A DNA stretch of 64,000 nucleotides from Paenibacillus sp. 37. GTDB taxonomy: Bacteria > Bacillota > Bacilli > Paenibacillales > Paenibacillaceae. Positions 42,427-50,893 of the stretch are shown piece by piece (within the stretch, counting starts at the first letter, position 1; every line of letters begins with the position of its first letter). Made by a program: the position numbers and the translations under genes. Below the pieces are notes generated by a model. It was given only the letters and a program-made list of their open reading frames with translations, ran no database searches and was not told the DNA's origin. The DNA is taken from assembly GCF_008386395.1 (NCBI RefSeq), contig NZ_CP043761.1:1798001-1862000 (forward strand), given 5' to 3'.

Positions 42427-42966
42427 ATGGAGATTAGACAGATGGCTACAGCGTTTTTGAGCAATGGCTCAGACATGCTGATGATGAAGAAGGCGGGTAG
42501 CAGATTGTTTGATTTTGAATTCTGGGGGGGCATTGGCGGACATCTGGAACAAGGGGAACTGAACACACCCATGACTGCCAGCTATCGGGAGATTGAAGAA
42601 GAGACAGGGTTCACGCAAGAGGATGTCGAACACTTTCGGCTTCGATATATTCTGTTGGAGGTTAACGGTGGTGAGATTTGGCAGCAGTTTATATATTTCG
42701 GAGAGACCACGCATCGACATTTTGTGGCCTCGGATGAAGGCGAGTTATTCTGGATACCGCTGGATGAGGTACTGGACTTGCATTCGTCTATTCTAATCAA
42801 AGCAACGCTCAGGCACTATTTACAACATCCGGGAGCAGAGGACATCTGGATTGGCAACGTTCAGAGCGGAACAGACCTAAAGGGCACTCCACAGGTAATA
42901 TGGAACAAAATGCAGGAAACAAAATCATTTGAGCCAAAGGGGGTTATCCATAATGATGAAATATAG
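42427..42966 (+). CDS. Nudix hydrolase
   Basis: A 179-residue enzyme with an intact Nudix box (GHLEQGELNTPMTASYREIEEETG). The substrate-side strand MLMMKKAGSRLFDFEFWGGIGG precedes it, and the C-terminus extends about 35 residues beyond the core. The ATG follows GCGAGGAACATAC. Its stop lies 13 bases beyond the start of the DUF3298 gene. The substrate is unknown. Confidence 0.85.
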   Translation: MEIRQMATAFLSNGSDMLMMKKAGSRLFDFEFWGGIGGHLEQGELNTPMTASYREIEEETGFTQEDVEHFRLRYILLEVNGGEIWQQFIYFGETTHRHFVASDEGELFWIPLDEVLDLHSSILIKATLRHYLQHPGAEDIWIGNVQSGTDLKGTPQVIWNKMQETKSFEPKGVIHNDEI

Positions 42967-43624
42967 AACTGAGAGAAAAAAATGGAGAAGGATAAATTAC
43001 CTGTTGATCACTGTACTGATTGCTATAATTCTTCCGAGTAGTCATGTAGAGGCAGCCAGCACGATTACAGTGAAAACGAAGGTCCAATATTACAAAGGAC
43101 AGCCATACATACATCTAACAGGTGGAAAGAAATCTGTGACGGATAAGCTGAACAAGACATTTAAACTTCACGCAGTGAAAGCAGCTCGCCTGGACAAAGA
43201 AGAAAAGAAATCAAACAAAAATTATTTCTACATTACCATGGCCAGTGTAAAATACAATGCAAAAGAAAAGTTATCTATGGTATATGAAGATCATGTGTAC
43301 ACTGGCGGAGCACATGGAATGGATGCGACAAAATCATATAACTATGATTTAAGAACGGGGAAAGAACTGAAGCTAAGCGAGTATGTTAAAGATGATAATC
43401 AGATGGAGAAGGTAGAGAAATCAATCTCCAACAGTCTATTAGCCATGTATAATGCAGGAGTTTCAATTTTTGAAGAAAATATTTATGATTTTCAGCTTGA
43501 TCAAACTTCTCAATTCTTTTTATATGATGAAGGCATCGTCATCCGATTCCATCCTTATGAGGTTGCACCCTACGCTAAAGGATTTGTAGATATCAAAGTC
43601 CCGTTCAGTAAATTCACCCAATAG
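42953..43624 (+). CDS. Exported DUF3298/PdaC-like protein
   Basis: A 223-residue exported protein with a basic N-terminus and hydrophobic core (YLLITVLIAIILPSS) and likely cleavage near VEAAS. The mature protein has a DUF4163-like strand region (VQYYKGQPYIHLTGG) and a RsiV/DUF3298 domain: YEDHVYTGGAHG, YNYDLRTGKELKLSEYV, FFLYDEGIVIRFHPYEVAPYAKG. Relatives are lysozyme-binding anti-sigma or deacetylase-accessory modules; no catalytic domain is present here. ATG 42953 has GGGGG at 9 bases. Confidence 0.75.
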   Translation: MMKYRTERKKWRRINYLLITVLIAIILPSSHVEAASTITVKTKVQYYKGQPYIHLTGGKKSVTDKLNKTFKLHAVKAARLDKEEKKSNKNYFYITMASVKYNAKEKLSMVYEDHVYTGGAHGMDATKSYNYDLRTGKELKLSEYVKDDNQMEKVEKSISNSLLAMYNAGVSIFEENIYDFQLDQTSQFFLYDEGIVIRFHPYEVAPYAKGFVDIKVPFSKFTQ

Positions 43625-43636
43625 ATTTTTTGCAAT

Positions 43637-43674
43637 AAAAGGCATGATTCAGTTCAATGAGATCATGCCTTTTT
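43637..43674 (+). terminator. Intrinsic terminator
   Basis: AAAAGGCATGAT pairs perfectly with ATCATGCCTTTT around 13 bases, followed by further T. It ends the DUF3298 transcript. Confidence 0.9.
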
Positions 43675-43774
43675 CTATCCGTCCAACGCAGACTTCCTAT
43701 GGTGTGTGGAAAAGGGTTACCTTGCATTCAGAATGGACATCTGATTTCTGGTATCACACCTTAACGCTCAACAT

Positions 43775-43835
43775 ATTCGCTATTCAGGCTGACCGTAGCG
43801 GAGTGTAAATGCTATGGCAGCCTGAACGAGCGAAT
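43775..43835. repeat. Long imperfect palindrome between convergent genes
   Basis: ATTCGCT (43775-43781) pairs with AGCGAAT (43829-43835) and CAGGCTG (43785-43791) with CAGCCTG (43818-43824), with a further TAGC/GCTA inside. A second inverted pair, AATCAGTTT (43833-43841) and AAACTGATT (43885-43893), overlaps it. No T-run follows, so it is not a plain terminator. It may be a dispersed palindromic repeat. Confidence 0.6.
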
Positions 43836-43901
43836 CAGTTTAATTTTGCATAGGGCAGTGGTGGTAGTTATGGGTTGTTGGAAGAAACTGATTTCATCAG
43901 A

Positions 43902-45059
43902 CTACGCAGTAATAATTCGATTTTTCGTTTTTCTGTTCCGATGTTCTATAGCCTCCTCATAATCCCCGATCAGTGTATCAAAAATATGCTCCCACGACCG
44001 CTGCTCAGCCAGCTTTCTGCCTTCCAGTCCCATTATCCTCAATTGGTTCCCGTGATTTCCCCAGAGACATATCTCCCGAATCAGTGCATCAGCCTGACCA
44101 GGCTCGAATAACACACCGTTGCGGTTGTGGGATATCAGATCCTTTACACCTCCGGCATTGGCCGCCACCACAGGAAGTCCTGAAGCCATCGCTTCCAGTA
44201 CCACATTGCCAAATGTCTCCGTAGAGGAAGGAAACACAAACAGATCTGCCGAAGCATACATAACAGCAAGTTCTTCGCCATGCATATAGCCTGTAAAGGT
44301 GACATTGGGTGGGGATTGCAGACGCATTCTCGGGAGAGATGGGCCGTCGCCAACGATAATCCAGTGAACACGGGACTGCATTTCCTGGGGCAGCTGCTGC
44401 ATGGTAGTCGTGAGTGTAGCGATATCTTTTTCCGGGGCAATGCGTCCAACGTAGAGTAAAATAAGGGGAGCGGTGATGTGGTATCGTTCACGGATATCCG
44501 AGCTGCGTTTATCAGGTGAATACAGGTTGCAATCAATCCCGCGAGACCAAAGTTTCAAACGCTGAATGCCTTGGGCTTGAAGGGTGCTTAACGTTTCCTG
44601 CGATGGAGTTAGGGTTGCTTCACAGGCACGGTGGAACCACTGGATATACTTCCAGTAGAGAGGAATCATACTTTTCAACCGGTAGTATTCGAGATAACGA
44701 TCGAAGTGGGTATGGTAGGAGACAACATGCGGAAGATGGTGTTTGAGCGCATACCTCAGACCAAGCAATCCCATATTAAAAGGTGTGGCGATATGCAACA
44801 GATCGGGTTGAAAGGTTTGTAGCTGCTTGTGCGTGTCTGTTCTGTTGGGTAGAGCAATGCGGCATTCGGGATACAGAAAAAAAGGGATGTTGGCAACCGA
44901 TCTGACTTGAGTCTCATGGCTTCCTTCAATGATGGAGTTCGGAGTAAACAGCAAATGTTCAATTCTTCTGCGGTTCAGATGGTTACTCAAGCGGTGGAGC
45001 GTGCCAGCAACACCATTGGTTTCCGGAAGATAGGTGTCTGTGAACAAGGCCAGGCGCAT
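43902..45059 (-). CDS. Glycosyltransferase family 4 (GT-B fold)
   Basis: A 385-residue cytoplasmic enzyme. The N-terminal domain starts RLALFTDTYLPETNGVAGTLH, with HIATPFNMGLLGLRYA and YHTHFDRY acceptor-side motifs. The C-terminal domain has LLYVGRIAPEKDIATL, the nucleotide-binding region and the EX7E motif in TETFGNVVLEAMASGLPVV. It resembles enzymes that mannosylate or glucosylate lipids, possibly glycolipid synthases. The start at the second of two ATGs (45059) is set by GGAGG at 7 bases. It is transcribed alone on the minus strand. Confidence 0.85.
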   Translation of the reverse strand: MRLALFTDTYLPETNGVAGTLHRLSNHLNRRRIEHLLFTPNSIIEGSHETQVRSVANIPFFLYPECRIALPNRTDTHKQLQTFQPDLLHIATPFNMGLLGLRYALKHHLPHVVSYHTHFDRYLEYYRLKSMIPLYWKYIQWFHRACEATLTPSQETLSTLQAQGIQRLKLWSRGIDCNLYSPDKRSSDIRERYHITAPLILLYVGRIAPEKDIATLTTTMQQLPQEMQSRVHWIIVGDGPSLPRMRLQSPPNVTFTGYMHGEELAVMYASADLFVFPSSTETFGNVVLEAMASGLPVVAANAGGVKDLISHNRNGVLFEPGQADALIREICLWGNHGNQLRIMGLEGRKLAEQRSWEHIFDTLIGDYEEAIEHRNRKTKNRIITA

Positions 45060-45190
45060 CATTACCCCTCCCAAGACTCGTGATGACAAGATCATAACAG
45101 CGGAACATTTTCCACAGGTCAAGTGCACGTTAACTTGACGATATTCCCTGTAAATTTGTTAAAAGGATAAACTATACAAACTTCCATAAG

Positions 45191-45220
45191 TTCAACTTGT
45201 ATAGCTTATTCTGCTATGAT
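45191..45220 (+). promoter_or_regulatory. Promoter upstream of long leader
   Basis: TTCAAC and TATGAT are separated by 18 bases, with an extended -10 TG at 45212-45213. Transcription from about 45227 would give a leader of about 225 bases that includes the hairpin and repeat at 45312-45421. The part of the gap from 45060 to 45190 shows nothing else I can support. Confidence 0.55.
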
Positions 45221-45311
45221 GTAATAACGTGTCGGCGCAGTTGAACTTGAAATTTACACGAAACGGAGAGGGCAGAAACAAACTGAAGAAGCGGAGCGTT
45301 CGCCTTTATCA

Positions 45312-45421
45312 CCGGATTTTCCCCTTTAATAAAGGGATTGAAAAAATCTGGGGATAACAGCGATCGGAAGTTTATTCTGACCGCGTAGTGGTCCAGTGTA
45401 AAAACATTCGTTCAAACTATT
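45312..45421 (+). repeat. Structured intergenic repeat element, copy 2
   Basis: A hairpin comes first: CCGGATTTT pairs with AAAATCTGG, and CCCTTT with AAAGGG around AAT (45312-45351). It is followed at 45354-45421 by the segment starting ATAACAGCGATCGGAAG that matches 8741-8808. The element ends 30 bases before the next gene. The hairpin half is absent from copy 1. I recall this arrangement as widespread in Paenibacillus intergenic DNA, but it needs a search. Confidence 0.7.
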
Positions 45422-45451
45422 CAGACAGAGAGATACAGGAGGCAGAGAAAG

Positions 45452-46021
45452 ATGAACAAGTTACAAGAAGAATTGCAGGAGTTGTTACCACTCGATCAGC
45501 TTGAAGAAATGTCAGGTGAAGAAGTGGTGGGGAGTGTTGCCATGGACCTTTATCGGGCTGAATTTGCGACGATTCGAGAAAGTGGGCAGGAACTTCCGCA
45601 AGTATTGCGAGATATCATTCTGATCATCGATCTGGATACCGAGCTGTCCATGAACGGGGTGACTGGTTTCCTTGAGAATGCCAGCGGACAGTATCTCGGT
45701 GAGACAATAGCAGCGATGGAGCGGATCGGCAATGATGCAGATGCCGTGATCCTGAAGAAAATAGAACAGATGTTGTCCGAGAGCGGCGTAACGCACGGGC
45801 AATTACGAGATAATGTGAATGGCCTGTCCGAAGATGACATCACGACAAGCCTGCAAATACACGGGGAACAGATTCATGAGGTATTACAGCAGATTGAACT
45901 GGAAGCCGCGAATTTAAGCATGCAATCGGATAACGAAGAAAGCTTTGACCTGCTGTATCAATATGTGGATGAAAATAAAGATCGTCTAAAACAGGAGATG
46001 CAGCACGTTTTGTCTAATTGA
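45452..46021 (+). CDS. DUF4375/DMP19-like protein
   Basis: A 189-residue soluble acidic helical protein. LPQVLRDIILIIDLDTELSMNGVTGFLENASGQYLGETIAAMERIG resembles the DMP19/DUF4375 pattern (x-LDxELxNGxxxFLxNxSGxY), found in many bacteria with no known role. Later parts are charged helices. The ATG follows AGGAGGCAGAGAAAG. It is preceded by a promoter and a long leader with the repeat element, which may control it. Confidence 0.6.
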   Translation: MNKLQEELQELLPLDQLEEMSGEEVVGSVAMDLYRAEFATIRESGQELPQVLRDIILIIDLDTELSMNGVTGFLENASGQYLGETIAAMERIGNDADAVILKKIEQMLSESGVTHGQLRDNVNGLSEDDITTSLQIHGEQIHEVLQQIELEAANLSMQSDNEESFDLLYQYVDENKDRLKQEMQHVLSN

Positions 46022-46076
46022 GTGGGAAGAGATCTTGTATAAAGAAATCCTTCACAACATTATTTGAGGAGGCAAA

Positions 46077-46370
46077 ATGACAAGCATGAATAAACGATTA
46101 GCGATGGAATCCTTTTTGGTTACCTTGTTATTCATCATCGGTTTTGTAGCTTGGAATATCGTTCAAGGCATGGTCATGACCATGAATTATGTACCTGATC
46201 TGATGAACACCACTTCTTCGGGTACCCCATTGCAATCCAAGATTGCTTTTGGATCCATTGTTCAGTGGGATACAACATCCATAATCATGGCTGTTGCCGG
46301 ATTCGTTTTGCTCACCGCAGTATATTACGGTCTTCGATTAAGAATGCAGCGCTGGACACAGCGTTCCTGA
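46077..46370 (+). CDS. Small membrane protein
   Basis: A 97-residue protein with two membrane helices (SFLVTLLFIIGFVAWNIVQG and IIMAVAGFVLLTAVYYGL) joined by a loop of about 35 residues likely outside the cell, and a basic tail. No family is recognised. The ATG follows GAGGAGGCAAA. It is 55 bases after the DUF4375-like gene, probably on the same transcript, and ends well before the shared terminator at 46461. Confidence 0.6.
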   Translation: MTSMNKRLAMESFLVTLLFIIGFVAWNIVQGMVMTMNYVPDLMNTTSSGTPLQSKIAFGSIVQWDTTSIIMAVAGFVLLTAVYYGLRLRMQRWTQRS

Positions 46371-46460
46371 AGGTTTGTCCGCATGAGCTCCATGACTGTC
46401 CCAAGTACTTAAGCTGTCTTTGCATGGGGAGAACTTCGAAGCCTTATTACTCCGAAAATC

Positions 46461-46504
46461 AAAAACCGTCCTTCATCAGAACTGTCTGATAGAGGACGGT
46501 TTTT
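46461..46504. terminator. Bidirectional terminator
   Basis: AAAAACCGTCCT pairs with AGGACGGTTTTT, with an inner ATCAGA/TCTGAT helix. A and T runs on each side suit both the plus-strand gene pair and the minus-strand spo0M gene. Confidence 0.9.
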
Positions 46505-46525
46505 ATTTGTTACACAAACTATAGA

Positions 46526-47299
46526 TTAGATATGTTTGGATATAACTTCTTCCAATCCTTGAGCGACAGAATGTGCACCCCGCTCCAGATGTCTTTCATA
46601 CAGATGCAGGCGGACGAAACTTTCATCCGTGCCCATCGCTTCCGAGAACATTCCACTGAGTCCACGAGCGCGGCGATCGATCTGTAATAACAGCTCCAGC
46701 GAATCGCCCATGGGATAGAACATGACTTCCAACTCATCCAGATGCCCACGGAATTTGTTTGTTGGTACAAATTCAAATTCCTGTACAAATGGCAGATTTC
46801 CGCCCAACTTTGGTGCATAGTCATTGGTGACTTCACGTAGTTTGAAACCAAGGATATCAATTGCATCGAGCACGGTGTTCATGTCTTTGCTAGGAACAAC
46901 ATGCAGTCTGTCCCGGTCTGAGGGGTCTACAGCACTTGAAATATCGAGGCCCGTTTCTACCCATACCTCTGCACGATGCAGTGTAATAGGCAGATTTTCT
47001 GGCAGGTCAAATGAGAAGTCTTTCTCCAATTTGGCTCCAGGCTGTAATGTGAAACCTTCGGTGAGCAGATATTTGGCTATAACGGCTGTCTCTTTTACTT
47101 TGCGATCATCGCGCTCCCGTATGTAATGGGTTTTAATTGAAAGATAGATTCGATCTACATTCTGTTCCACATCTCCACCTTCAATGTACACAACCCCCGA
47201 GATGATTCCTCCAGGTGTGACCTCAGGTGTATGCAATTCTGTATTCACTTTGGCTGCTCCAACACCTACACTGGCTAACATTTTCTTAAAAAATGACAT
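46526..47299 (-). CDS. spo0M: Sporulation-control protein Spo0M
   Basis: A 257-residue arrestin-like beta-sandwich protein. It matches Spo0M throughout: MSFFKKMLASVGVGAAKVNTEL at the start, VTPGGIISGVVYIEGGDVEQ, LPENLPITLHRAEVWVETGLDI and LEVMFYPMGDSLELLLQIDRRARGL. In Bacillus it modulates entry into sporulation. The start is set by GGAGG 8 bases upstream; longer in-frame starts to 47386 have no ribosome site. It is divergent from the cupin gene, with 184 bases between them. Confidence 0.9.
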   Translation of the reverse strand: MSFFKKMLASVGVGAAKVNTELHTPEVTPGGIISGVVYIEGGDVEQNVDRIYLSIKTHYIRERDDRKVKETAVIAKYLLTEGFTLQPGAKLEKDFSFDLPENLPITLHRAEVWVETGLDISSAVDPSDRDRLHVVPSKDMNTVLDAIDILGFKLREVTNDYAPKLGGNLPFVQEFEFVPTNKFRGHLDELEVMFYPMGDSLELLLQIDRRARGLSGMFSEAMGTDESFVRLHLYERHLERGAHSVAQGLEEVISKHI

Positions 47300-47483
47300 G
47301 CGCTCAACCTCCAGATCAGATGGTTTATTATATGGGATACATACGGCTTCGACCTTAATACGGAAGCTGGAAGAGAAGCGTTTCATATTTTAATAAAGAT
47401 ATATCACATATCCAAACAGGAGAATCGACTTACCTATGTCGAATGTTAGAATAAAGGGATTTTTTGTCAGGAGATGAAGCCGA

Positions 47484-47918
47484 TTGAACACAGAATTTTC
47501 AGAACAGAAATATGGTGAAACGGGTGTCAAAACCAGCTTCGAGCAGATGGAGAATGGGGAACAAAAATATAAAATGATAGCAGAAGATGGCAGTTATTAT
47601 TGTAGAACCGTTGCTTCTTCCCAGGGAGCATGGCAAAACAGTCATGTACATATCAATCTAACGGAGTTTTATGTGGTGCAAACCGGCTGGATTGCGTATG
47701 CCAGTTATGGAGACGATCAGATGTTTTCGATTCGAGTGATGCGTGCAGGAGAGCACATTATTGTCCAACCTGGAATCCACCATAATATATACATGTCTGC
47801 ACATAGCGCGATACATACAATCAAGCATGGATTGAATGCCTCCAGTGATTGGACGGCATCCCCTGAGTTGGATAGGTTAACTCAATCTTTAACTGAGAAG
47901 GAACTACTCCAGAAGTAA
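47484..47918 (+). CDS. Cupin-fold protein
   Basis: A 144-residue single-domain cupin. Motif 1 (SHVHINLTEFYVVQTGWIAY) carries the His-Glu metal-binding pattern, and motif 2 (IIVQPGIHHNIYMSAHSAIHTI) a further His pair. The role may be sugar or metabolite binding; it cannot be told. The start is TTG with AGGAG about 10 bases upstream. It is divergent from spo0M and followed 27 bases later by a membrane-anchored protein gene. Confidence 0.75.
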   Translation: MNTEFSEQKYGETGVKTSFEQMENGEQKYKMIAEDGSYYCRTVASSQGAWQNSHVHINLTEFYVVQTGWIAYASYGDDQMFSIRVMRAGEHIIVQPGIHHNIYMSAHSAIHTIKHGLNASSDWTASPELDRLTQSLTEKELLQK

Positions 47919-47945
47919 GATTAACCAGACGGGAGGATCAGATAG

Positions 47946-48485
47946 ATGCGTAAACATACAATATTTTGGATTACGGGAATAACGATAATCCTCTTGGTGA
48001 CTCTGCTCATATACAGCTATGTTATTCCAAGTGTGAGTGCTCAGGATGTTGTGATGGCAGGCACAATCAGGCAGATTGATACGGATGTAGTCGAGGTAGA
48101 GTTAGAGATAACGCGAAAAAGAGAAGACAAGGATCAACATATGGTGTATCCCGTTGTTCCTGGATGGGAAGGGGTCACATTCACTGAAGAACAAGATGAT
48201 GCGTGGTACATGCCTTCGTCTGTTGGCAGCTCCTATCTTGATCAAGTCATTCTGGAAAAGTATCTGAAGGCGCAGGGGAAAACCATGAAATCAGCTGATA
48301 ATCTGATAGGATTTGCGATACCTGATGAGATAGGGAGTTACAAGTTGCGGTTAACGCTCAGATCTTCGGATGGAACGACTCAACCGCTTGAGAATCCCAT
48401 GGTGTATTATGTTCACAACGAGCATTTGTTAGGAAAGGATCTGAGTTGGGTTACGGGTGAGAATCTGGAGATCAATAAGGAGTAA
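47946..48485 (+). CDS. Exported or membrane-anchored hypothetical protein
   Basis: A 179-residue protein with one N-terminal hydrophobic helix (IFWITGITIILLVTLLIYSYV), cut or anchored near residue 32, then a beta-rich external domain (AGTIRQIDTDVVEVELEITRKR, YKLRLTLRSSDGTTQPL). No family is recognised. The ATG follows GGGAGGATCAGATAG. It is followed within 5 bases by an AAC(6')-like gene and is probably in the same operon. Confidence 0.6.
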   Translation: MRKHTIFWITGITIILLVTLLIYSYVIPSVSAQDVVMAGTIRQIDTDVVEVELEITRKREDKDQHMVYPVVPGWEGVTFTEEQDDAWYMPSSVGSSYLDQVILEKYLKAQGKTMKSADNLIGFAIPDEIGSYKLRLTLRSSDGTTQPLENPMVYYVHNEHLLGKDLSWVTGENLEINKE

Positions 48486-48490
48486 TCAGA

Positions 48491-49033
48491 ATGATGAATG
48501 TATATGAATCGAATGAAATCACCGTACGTTTCTTGGAAACAGAAGATGAACACCATCTGGTGGAGTGGCTGTCAGACCCGGAAGTTCTTCAATACTATGA
48601 AGGGCGTGATCGGCCGCATGACCTGGAGCATGTGAGAGAACATTTTTACAATCAGGATGATGCTGCTACTCGTTGTATCGTTGAGCACGAAGGGAATCCG
48701 ATTGGATACATTCAGTTCTATGAGCTTGAGGAAGAAGAGCGAACGGAGTATGGTTATGGAGATACGGATGAGATCATCTATGGAACGGATCAGTTTATTG
48801 GTGAGGTAGACTACTGGAATAAAGGCATTGGTACACAGTTGATGCAATCCATGCTGGCTTATCTGATTAATGAACAACAAGCCCGTAAAGTGGTTATGGA
48901 CCCTCAATCCTGGAACTTGCGAGCGATATCCTGTTATGAGAAATGTGGTTTCCAAAAGATTAAGCTATTGGAGAAACATGAGCAGCATGAAGGACAGATG
49001 CGAAACTGTTGGCTTATGGAATATGCTCCTTAG
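48491..49033 (+). CDS. AAC(6')-like GNAT acetyltransferase
   Basis: A 180-residue acetyltransferase of the Acetyltransf_8 group, related to aminoglycoside 6'-acetyltransferases. Its features are ITVRFLETEDEHHLVEWLSDPEVL, IIYGTDQFIGEVDYWNKGIGTQLM with the acetyl-CoA loop, VVMDPQSWNLRAISCYEKCGF and the ending HEGQMRNCWLMEY. Many homologues do not confer resistance, so this is a candidate only. The ATG at 48491 has AAGGAG 8 bases upstream. Confidence 0.8.
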   Translation: MMNVYESNEITVRFLETEDEHHLVEWLSDPEVLQYYEGRDRPHDLEHVREHFYNQDDAATRCIVEHEGNPIGYIQFYELEEEERTEYGYGDTDEIIYGTDQFIGEVDYWNKGIGTQLMQSMLAYLINEQQARKVVMDPQSWNLRAISCYEKCGFQKIKLLEKHEQHEGQMRNCWLMEYAP

Positions 49034-49081
49034 ATAATACTGAAAGTTATTTTGAATCATATAAACAAGGAGGAATGGTGG

Positions 49082-49606
49082 ATGGATGAAAGATTTCCGA
49101 TAGGACCATTTGTACACACGGGTGAAGTTACTTTGGCACAACGGGAGAAGTGGATTCAGGACATTGCTGAGTTGCCTGAACACGCACGAGAAGCGGTAAA
49201 GGGACTAAGTGAAGAGCAATTAAGTCTGCCGTATCGAGAAGGTGGATGGATGCTCAAACAGGTCATTCACCACATGGCAGACAGCCATATGAATAGTATG
49301 ATTCGTTTCAAGTTGGCACTGACAGAGGATACACCAACGATTCGGCCTTATTATGAAGAGCGCTGGGCTGAATTGAGTGATTCAAGAGACCTGGATGTTG
49401 AATTCTCGCTTCAGATTCTGGATGCGCTCCATCGTCGTTGGGTGTTTCTGTTAAACGCGCTGACAGATGCAGATTATGCCAAACAATTGTATCATCCCTC
49501 ATCAGAAGAAACGACAAGACTGGATTATAATCTGGGCATGTATGCTTGGCATGGCAAACACCATGTTGCTCACATCACATCGCTTCGGGATAGACTGGGA
49601 ATATAG
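49082..49606 (+). CDS. YfiT/BstA-like putative bacillithiol transferase (DinB fold)
   Basis: A 174-residue four-helix metal protein. DERFPIGPFVHTG, PYREGGWMLKQVIHHMADSHMNSMIR and YAWHGKHHVAHI match the YfiT family throughout, with metal ligands among H63/H64 and H157-H161. In B. subtilis, YfiT (BstA) transfers bacillithiol to small electrophiles in thiol detoxification. ATG 49082 has AGGAGG about 8 bases upstream; the longer frame to 49052 overlaps that site. Confidence 0.85.
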   Translation: MDERFPIGPFVHTGEVTLAQREKWIQDIAELPEHAREAVKGLSEEQLSLPYREGGWMLKQVIHHMADSHMNSMIRFKLALTEDTPTIRPYYEERWAELSDSRDLDVEFSLQILDALHRRWVFLLNALTDADYAKQLYHPSSEETTRLDYNLGMYAWHGKHHVAHITSLRDRLGI

Positions 49607-49640
49607 CAAGGAGAAATATCTTTTTAAGGAGGATTTATCA

Positions 49641-50156
49641 TTGACTGTACATATCAGACTATTAAATGAGAGTGATCCTGTAATCATATCAAAGGCATTC
49701 CAGGAGCAGGGGTGGGGGAGATCCCCTGAGCAGTATCTTCATTACTTGGCTGAACAACAGAATGGGGAACGCGTAACCTTGGTAGCCGAGTTGAATGGAG
49801 AATTTGCCGGATACGTGAATGTATTGTGGAATTCCAGCTACCCGTCTTTCAGGGAACAAGGCATTCCCGAAATTAACGATTTTAATGTACTAATGAAGTT
49901 CCAGCGCCAAGGTATTGGTTCACGGTTGATGGACCGAGCAGAGGAAGTTATTCTGGAACGAACGGATGTAGCAGGCATTGGTGTAGGTGTGTTTTCCGAT
50001 TATGGCAAAGCGCAAGTTCTATATGCCCATCGCGGATATATACCGGACGGTCATGGTGTCCACAGACACGATCATTACATTCAGCCAGGTGAAGAAACAG
50101 TTATGGACGACGATGTTGTGCTTTATCTTACGAAGAAGTTAAAAGCCGCTCAATAA
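49641..50156 (+). CDS. GNAT family N-acetyltransferase
   Basis: A 171-residue acetyltransferase. VTLVAELNGEFAGYVNVLW, EINDFNVLMKFQRQGIGSRLMDRAE with the acetyl-CoA loop (RQGIGSR) and GIGVGVFSDYGKAQVLYAHRGY mark the fold. The start is TTG with AAGGAGG 8 bases upstream; longer in-frame starts lie inside the YfiT gene. The substrate is unknown. It lies 34 bases after that gene. Confidence 0.85.
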   Translation: MTVHIRLLNESDPVIISKAFQEQGWGRSPEQYLHYLAEQQNGERVTLVAELNGEFAGYVNVLWNSSYPSFREQGIPEINDFNVLMKFQRQGIGSRLMDRAEEVILERTDVAGIGVGVFSDYGKAQVLYAHRGYIPDGHGVHRHDHYIQPGEETVMDDDVVLYLTKKLKAAQ

Positions 50157-50287
50157 GTCTAATGTTTACTTAGTACTTGCAAAGAAATATGATAAAAAAA
50201 GCTGTCCTGCATGTTATACTCTATTGGAATTTGAGGAATGATAAGCAGGTTGTTGAGAGATTAGATGATCAGAGGAGTGATTGATCC

Positions 50288-50671
50288 ATGTTTAGCAAAG
50301 TCGGCCAGGTTATGTTGTATGTCAATAATCAAGATGAATCACTGGCTTTTTGGACTGAAGTCGCTGGATTCCACATTGTGGATGAAGTAAACCTTGACGA
50401 GGGCATGAGATGGATTGAGATCGCGCCTACCCCAGACTCCCAGACGAGCATTATCCTCCATGACAAAGAGACTGTGGAGCGGATGTCGGCGGGTGTAAAT
50501 CTGGGCACACCTTCGTTAATGTTCTTCACCGAAAATCTGGATCAATTATATGCCGACTTGGCTAGTAAACATGTAACGGTTGGAGAGATTGTCGAGATGC
50601 CAACGGGGCGTGTTTTCAACTTTGCGGATAATGAAGGGAATTACTTTGCAGTCTTGGAACGGGCGAATTAA
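50288..50671 (+). CDS. VOC family (glyoxalase/bleomycin-resistance-like) protein
   Basis: A 127-residue single-domain VOC protein: GQVMLYVNNQDESLAFWTEVAGFHIVDE, MRWIEIAPTPDSQTSIILHD and GRVFNFADNEGNYFAVLER with the conserved metal-site glutamate. It may bind or modify a small toxic compound, but the substrate is unknown. The ATG follows AGAGGAGTGATTGATCC. It stands alone, with a terminator directly after it. Confidence 0.85.
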   Translation: MFSKVGQVMLYVNNQDESLAFWTEVAGFHIVDEVNLDEGMRWIEIAPTPDSQTSIILHDKETVERMSAGVNLGTPSLMFFTENLDQLYADLASKHVTVGEIVEMPTGRVFNFADNEGNYFAVLERAN

Positions 50672-50700
50672 ATTACAACTCAATACCGCTACGATTATAA

Positions 50701-50731
50701 GCGATCGACATTCATGTCGATCGTTTTTTTT
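50701..50731 (+). terminator. Intrinsic terminator after VOC gene
   Basis: CGATCGACAT pairs perfectly with ATGTCGATCG around TC and is followed by eight T. Confidence 0.9.
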
Positions 50732-50797
50732 GTTGGGAATAAGCTTATGTTTTGGAGGAGAAAAGCACAAGAAAAATAGAGAACTGCTGGGTAAAAA

Positions 50798-50806
50798 TGT
50801 TATAAT
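50798..50806 (+). promoter_or_regulatory. Extended -10 promoter of the methyltransferase gene
   Basis: TG-T-TATAAT is a strong extended -10 element. No good -35 is seen. The start codon lies 88 bases downstream. Confidence 0.55.
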
Positions 50807-50893
50807 AGAGTGTGACTGATTTAACGAAAGTGTTGAGAATGAACAGAGTCGGAAATGAAGGTTTGAATGGAGTATTGAAGGAGGACTGTGTTT

